The notes under the pieces: model-generated
Seen by the model: only the letters and a program-made list of their open reading frames with translations
The model's database searches: none
Told to the model about the DNA's origin: nothing
Shown: in pieces, positions 33,436 through 38,493 of the stretch
Layout of the letters: the number at the start of each line of letters is the position of its first letter
How positions within the stretch are numbered: position 1 is the first letter of the stretch
Translations under genes and position numbers: made by a program
Source of the DNA: Bacteroidota bacterium
Lineage (GTDB): Bacteria; Bacteroidota; Ignavibacteria; UBA10030
Length of the DNA stretch: 38,493 nt
Reading direction: 5' to 3'
Assembly (NCBI GenBank): GCA_026416125.1
Contig: JAOAFT010000020.1
Coordinates: 1-38,493, forward strand

Positions 33436-36400
33436 CTACACCTTTGACAGTGCTGAGTCCAGTGGGAAATATAGATGGAATGTCGTACCCTGTCCTACAG
33501 AACTTTGTACATCAATGAATCCATGATGAGTTTTAACAATACCATAAACAACCGAAAGACCAAGTCCAGTACCTCTACTTACATCCTTTGTTGTGAAAAA
33601 TGGGTCGAAAATTCTTTTCTGCGTTTCTTCGTCCATTCCATGACCAGTATCGGTAACACGAATGCAGAGGTAGTTTTCATTAGTAACATCCGTAAATCGT
33701 TTGAGCATTTGGTCTTTCTTTACAATTGATACTTCTATAGTAATAGTGCCTCCATGTGGCATTGCATCACGTGCATTAACACAAAGATTTAAGAGCGCCT
33801 GATGGATTTGTGTAGGATCAGCCATAAGTATAGGAACATCCATTGGAACAATTTTCTGAAACTCAATGATCTTAGGGAATGTCTGTTTCAACAATGCTAT
33901 GAGCTCATCAATTATCGTTTCTACATTTACCGGTTGAGTAGCAGTAGAAGTCTTGCGTGCGTAGAGTAATATTTGGCGAACTAATGCTGACCCTCGCTCA
34001 GCAGCTGTGAGGATTGCTTTAATGTACTCACTTTGTTTTTCATGATCGCCAAGTTTCATTTCCATCCGCGATGCATATCCGATAATAATACCAAGAATAT
34101 TGTTGAAATCGTGCGCAATACCACCTGCAAGCGTACCTATACTTTGGAGCTTTTGAGAGAGAAGTAGTTCCTCTTGGAGTAAACGGCGTTCGGTAACATC
34201 CTGGAGCAATACCTGTCGTGTTTCCATCCCATGAATCGTCATACGTAATGCTGTAAGTTCAACAATTCCTTTTGAACCATCCTGTTTAGAAATTCGTATT
34301 TCTCGAGGAATATGGAAGTCGGTCGATCCACACGAAATCAACTGAGAAACTATTTCCCTTTCGTGTTCATCGAACAAACTTTCGAATTCTTTTCCCCATA
34401 GCTGCACTTCATTTTTTAAACCAAAGATTTTCAGAGCATACGGATTAGCAAAAATAACTTTCTTCTCTCGAAGAATAATGATGCCTATTGGCATGAGGTG
34501 AATTAAATTCCTATACCGTTCTTCACTTTCCCTTAAGAGTTCCTCTATCCGTTTCCGCTCAGTAATATCGTAAGCCGTCCCCCGCGTTCCAGCCACATTG
34601 CCATTGTTGTCTGTGTAGTATTTCGAATTGATCACAAGGTATACGAGCGAACCAGTACGATGTTTAAACACCGTTTCATATTGCGAGACCGTATTTTTCT
34701 TTAGTAGAGCCCATTGAAATGTTTTAAGGTCTCGTTCAGCATACTCTTTGGGTTGGAATTCTGTAAAGTGTTTCCCAATCATAGATGCGAGAGGATAGCC
34801 CAAAACTTTCTCCCACGCAGGATTAAGGTACACAAAGTTCCCATCGATATCTGTTTGCCATATAAGATCTTGTGCAGTTTCTACGAGATCGAAGTATAAC
34901 GCACGAGATTGTGCTAACTCTCGCTCAGCTTTTTTTCGTTCTTCTATTTCTTCTTCAAGATGCTTTGTTTGTTTTTCAACAAGTTCTCTGAGTTCCCGCT
35001 CTCGAACACGTGCTCTATATTCACGAATTCTTATAAATCCAACAATTCCACCTATACTAGCTAAGAGCAGAAATACTCTAAACCAAAATGTTTCGTAGAA
35101 ATGTGGATTAATAATAATGTGCATAGCTGTTGGTGTGTTGCTCCATACCCCATTACGATTACTTGCGCGAACACGAAAAATATACTCACCAGCCGGTATA
35201 TTGGTATATACGGCAAAACGCCTATTTCCCGGGACAATCCATGTAGAATCGTATCCCTGGAGGATGTACTCAAATTGCAATTTTTCAGAAGCGATAAAAC
35301 TTACAGCAGTAAAAAAAATATCGAGGTCATTTTGGTTTGGATCCAATACCAGGAGTGAATCGAACGCTACTGGCTTTCGTTTAACATGAATTTCTTCAAT
35401 AAGAGCCTTTGGAATGGGAATTGTATCTTGCATTGCTGTAGGATCAACTAACACAACTCCCTCCATCGTTGGAATCCAAAGAATGTTGGAGCGTGCACGA
35501 ATACCCGCAGGTTGAGCACTCCCATTACACTTCGCATTCTTCATACCATCAACTTCCGTATATGCAATAGAGGTTATGCGGGGTAGTGCACCTTGAGCAT
35601 ACAATGCCAAATCGCTCTTGCGAACTGAATAAATTCCTCTATTGCATGTAAGCCATAAGTTACCATACTGATCTTCGAGAATTTGAAATACACCGTTATC
35701 GTACAAACCGTCCTTCTTAGTATATGTAAATATTTTACCATCCTTAATACGATTTAACCCTCCTCCGTATGTACCAATCCACAGTGTCCCTTCTTTGTCT
35801 TCATGGATTGAGTATACAACATCGTAGGATAATCCATCATCTCGTGAAATAGTATGAAACTTTCCATCGCGATATATTGAAACACCGTTGTTCGTACAAA
35901 GCCAAATATTTCCATCCCTCGTTTGATAAATACAACGGACGTTATTATTCGATAAACCATCGTTTGTTGTAAATGTTCGTACTAAACCGTTTCGTATAGT
36001 TGTTACACCACCACCTCGTGTACCGATCCAAATTGTGCTATCAGTACTTACAAAGATACTAAAGACGTAATCATCGCCCAATCCATCCTTCGATGTCCAT
36101 TTAGTAACTCTGTTTTTGAAGAGTCGAGCAACACCAGCCCCTCCTGTTCCAATCCATATGCCACCTTCATAGTCTTCGGAAATTGCACGGATAGAATTTG
36201 AGGGCAATCCATCACGTACGGTGTATTGTTTGTAAGAACCATCGTGGAAGTACCGTGTTATACCACCCCCATTTGTCCCTACCCATATTGTCCCATCCTT
36301 TGCTTGAAAAATTGGGCGTACTTCCTCATTCAACAAACCGTCCTTCGCTTCGAGTACTTTCAATCTTGTTGAGTATAATTGATTTACACCTCCTTCCAAA

Positions 36401-37347
36401 GTACCGATCCACAGTGTCCTCTCAAAATCTTCATACAAACTACTGATAATACCACTACTAAGGCCGTCTTTTTCGAGATAAGTTGAAATTTTCCCTTTGT
36501 ACAATCTTGCAAGTCCATTATACGTGCCAATCCATAAGTTACCATCGGAATCTTCGTACAATGCCCTAATACGATCATCCGGCAACCCGTCATGAACTGA
36601 AATCTTTTTCCACTGATTCTTTTCATGAACGCGATAGTAGAGCCCCTTATCAGTACCTACCCAAAACGTATTAATTTTATCAACATAGAGAACACGGACT
36701 GGCAGCGGTATCATAGATCGCTCATCACTAAGGACTCTCCACCGACCATGCAAAAACTTTGTTATTCCACTTGGTCCACCCGCATAAATAACTCCACTTT
36801 TATCTCGCACGAGGGCATCTACAATGTTGCTCAAAAGTCCTTCATTCGTTGTTATTGTATCAATGCAGGTATATCCACGTATTACAACAATGCCACCACC
36901 TTTTGTGCCAACCCAGAGTGTTGAGTCATCGTACTGGAGAAAGGATGTTACTTCTGGATTTGAAAGGCCCTGCTCTGATGTCATGAGAGCAAACTTTTTG
37001 TTATGAAGAATTGTTAGTCCATTTGCTGTTCCAATGTAGAGAGTACCATTGTTACTAACAAAGAGAGATCGTATTGTGTTGTGGTTTATCTGCGGATGGT
37101 AATTCTTATCAAAAACAGTGAAGCGAAAACCATCGAAGCGAGCAAGTCCTTCATTTGTACCAAACCAGAGGTAGCCCTCAGGTGTTTGTGCAATGCTAGA
37201 AATTGAGTATTGTGGAAGTCCCTCTTTGTGTTTATAGATTTTGTGCTTGTACTCCTGAATACGTTTGGATGGGTCAAGAGCAAATGAAACATGCCCAAAC
37301 AAAACCAGAGTGAGGAAGAAGAGTTGGAGCGAAACACTTCGTATCAT
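33436..37347 (-). CDS. Two-component regulator-propeller sensor histidine kinase
   Basis: A 1303-residue kinase. Residues 1-23 are a signal peptide. The periplasmic part holds 14 regulator-propeller repeats (GxLWIGTxxGGxxR type; e.g. GNLWIGTYNGLARLYKG), enough for two seven-bladed propellers, then a Y_Y_Y domain (LQFEYILQGYDSTWIV, YIFRVRASNRNGVW). One membrane helix (FRVFLLLASIGGIVGFI), a coiled coil and two PAS domains follow. The HisKA histidine is His1079 (GGIAHDFNN), and the ATPase shows NARDAMPHGG, DTGHGMD, DPFFTTKDVSRG and GTGLGLS. It lacks the receiver and AraC domains of hybrid systems, so a separate regulator is needed. A TTG at 37428 would start inside the rRNA terminator; the ATG at 37347 gives the signal peptide. 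Confidence 0.9.
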   Translation of the reverse strand: MIRSVSLQLFFLTLVLFGHVSFALDPSKRIQEYKHKIYKHKEGLPQYSISSIAQTPEGYLWFGTNEGLARFDGFRFTVFDKNYHPQINHNTIRSLFVSNNGTLYIGTANGLTILHNKKFALMTSEQGLSNPEVTSFLQYDDSTLWVGTKGGGIVVIRGYTCIDTITTNEGLLSNIVDALVRDKSGVIYAGGPSGITKFLHGRWRVLSDERSMIPLPVRVLYVDKINTFWVGTDKGLYYRVHEKNQWKKISVHDGLPDDRIRALYEDSDGNLWIGTYNGLARLYKGKISTYLEKDGLSSGIISSLYEDFERTLWIGTLEGGVNQLYSTRLKVLEAKDGLLNEEVRPIFQAKDGTIWVGTNGGGITRYFHDGSYKQYTVRDGLPSNSIRAISEDYEGGIWIGTGGAGVARLFKNRVTKWTSKDGLGDDYVFSIFVSTDSTIWIGTRGGGVTTIRNGLVRTFTTNDGLSNNNVRCIYQTRDGNIWLCTNNGVSIYRDGKFHTISRDDGLSYDVVYSIHEDKEGTLWIGTYGGGLNRIKDGKIFTYTKKDGLYDNGVFQILEDQYGNLWLTCNRGIYSVRKSDLALYAQGALPRITSIAYTEVDGMKNAKCNGSAQPAGIRARSNILWIPTMEGVVLVDPTAMQDTIPIPKALIEEIHVKRKPVAFDSLLVLDPNQNDLDIFFTAVSFIASEKLQFEYILQGYDSTWIVPGNRRFAVYTNIPAGEYIFRVRASNRNGVWSNTPTAMHIIINPHFYETFWFRVFLLLASIGGIVGFIRIREYRARVRERELRELVEKQTKHLEEEIEERKKAERELAQSRALYFDLVETAQDLIWQTDIDGNFVYLNPAWEKVLGYPLASMIGKHFTEFQPKEYAERDLKTFQWALLKKNTVSQYETVFKHRTGSLVYLVINSKYYTDNNGNVAGTRGTAYDITERKRIEELLRESEERYRNLIHLMPIGIIILREKKVIFANPYALKIFGLKNEVQLWGKEFESLFDEHEREIVSQLISCGSTDFHIPREIRISKQDGSKGIVELTALRMTIHGMETRQVLLQDVTERRLLQEELLLSQKLQSIGTLAGGIAHDFNNILGIIIGYASRMEMKLGDHEKQSEYIKAILTAAERGSALVRQILLYARKTSTATQPVNVETIIDELIALLKQTFPKIIEFQKIVPMDVPILMADPTQIHQALLNLCVNARDAMPHGGTITIEVSIVKKDQMLKRFTDVTNENYLCIRVTDTGHGMDEETQKRIFDPFFTTKDVSRGTGLGLSVVYGIVKTHHGFIDVQSSVGQGTTFHLYFPLDSALSKV

Positions 37348-37409
37348 ACAACGTTGCGTGTAAATATTCCTAGTATAAGCTATGAATTTCTTTTGAAAAT
37401 TAAAAACAG

Positions 37410-37454
37410 AATAAATAAAAACCCCCAAGCTTCATACAGCTGAGCTTGGGGGTT
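37410..37454 (-). terminator. Intrinsic terminator of the rRNA operon
   Basis: On the minus strand AACCCCCAAGCT (37454-37443) pairs perfectly over 12 bp with AGCTTGGGGGTT (37431-37420), with an 11-base loop, followed by TTTATTTATT. It is about 10 bases after the 5S 3' end and ends the rRNA transcript before the kinase gene. Confidence 0.92.
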
Positions 37455-37463
37455 ACAATTAAC

Positions 37464-37561
<98 letters not shown>

Positions 37562-37579
<18 letters not shown>

Positions 37580-37663
37580 ACTGTACACTCATTGGGAAGG
37601 CAAACCTACCACTCTCTTCCACTTTCCGGAACTCTATTGATGACCTTCATCCACAATATCGAG
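37562..37663 (-). repeat. 23S-5S spacer sequence complementary to the 5' part of 5S
   Basis: CTCGATATTG at 37562-37571 (inside the 5S gene, + strand reading) and CAATATCGAG at 37654-37663 (in the spacer) are exact reverse complements over 10 bases, with 82 bases between. In the precursor RNA the spacer copy could pair with 5S nucleotides about 9-18, possibly as a processing intermediate. Confidence 0.5.
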
Positions 37664-37691
37664 AAGTCTATTGGTGAATCAATAAACAATA

Positions 37692-38483
<792 letters not shown>

Positions 38484-38493
38484 CTGTCTCTTA
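38484..38493. other. Likely residual Nextera adapter at the contig end
   Basis: The last ten bases are CTGTCTCTTA, identical to the first ten bases of the Nextera transposon-end adapter as read out of an insert. The 23S homology follows conserved sequence up to CCTATCCTACAC and then stops matching exactly where this decamer begins. They are best read as artefact. Confidence 0.8.

Noticed and set aside
37348-37428. Upstream extension of the propeller kinase to a TTG at 37428
   Set aside because: It would begin inside the rRNA terminator hairpin and bury the signal peptide that starts at 37347.

Overview
The window is a stretch of AT-rich bacterial chromosome, apparently from the Bacteroidota/Chlorobiota-Ignavibacteriota side of the FCB group. 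Four things suggest this. The first protein has an N-terminal module typical of large secreted Bacteroidota-type proteins. A two-component regulator-propeller (Reg_prop/Y_Y_Y) histidine kinase is present. There is an M64 peptidase with its own N-terminal domain, and a LiaF-like/LytS/LytTR operon. Strong Shine-Dalgarno sequences (AAGGAGG-like) stand before many genes, so translation starts can often be decided. The exact lineage cannot be fixed from this piece. The right edge ends inside a 23S rRNA gene with ten bases identical to a Nextera transposon-end adapter, so it is probably a true contig end.

Layout. 1-408: 5' part of a secreted protein gene leaving the window. 575-2917 (+): tRNA-Leu(CAG), an MFS exporter and a D-2-hydroxyacid dehydrogenase. 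2928-8339 (-): an orphan PAS histidine kinase, then an operon read from the right as LiaF-like membrane protein, LytS-type kinase, LytTR regulator and aromatic-amino-acid-type PLP decarboxylase. 8535-9772 (-): a seven-helix membrane protein and a small membrane-anchored protein. 10020-11961 (+): an internally deleted M20 peptidase remnant translationally coupled to a PduO-type cobalamin adenosyltransferase, then a receiver-PAS protein. 11976-14204 (-): an SDR and a secreted M64 metallopeptidase. 14550-16258 (+): hemD and an SPFH/band-7 protein. 16419-20050 (-): a sigma-54 activator, a predicted secreted zincin and a patatin-like phospholipase. 20237-21437 (+): dps and a 1-Cys peroxiredoxin, divergent from the activator.

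21518-23948 (-): GNAT, FKBP-type isomerase and a branched-chain aminotransferase. 24079-24993 (+): a CorA-like channel with an altered GMN motif. 25009-30932 (-): a TPR lipoprotein with a CHAT domain lacking its catalytic residues, a glycerophosphodiesterase, adk, a predicted outer-membrane barrel and rlmN. 31044-32612 (+): a polytopic membrane protein. 32613-37347 (-): an SDR and the giant propeller kinase. 37410-38483 (-): the 3' end of an rRNA operon (23S, 5S, terminator).

The most interesting system is at 18.5-21.5 kb. A GAF-AAA-Fis sigma-54 activator is divergent from dps and a peroxiredoxin. The intergenic region carries a near-consensus -24/-12 element before dps, and two related palindromes exactly 30 bp apart about 110 bp upstream, in the usual enhancer position. 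This suggests sigma-54 control of iron and peroxide defence. Other points of note are the gutted M20 gene kept in frame ahead of the adenosyltransferase, the pseudo-CHAT lipoprotein, the SMN variant of the CorA motif, the decarboxylase inside a LiaF-LytSR operon, and a spacer sequence able to pair with the 5' end of 5S rRNA. No transposase, integrase, CRISPR array or phage gene was seen.
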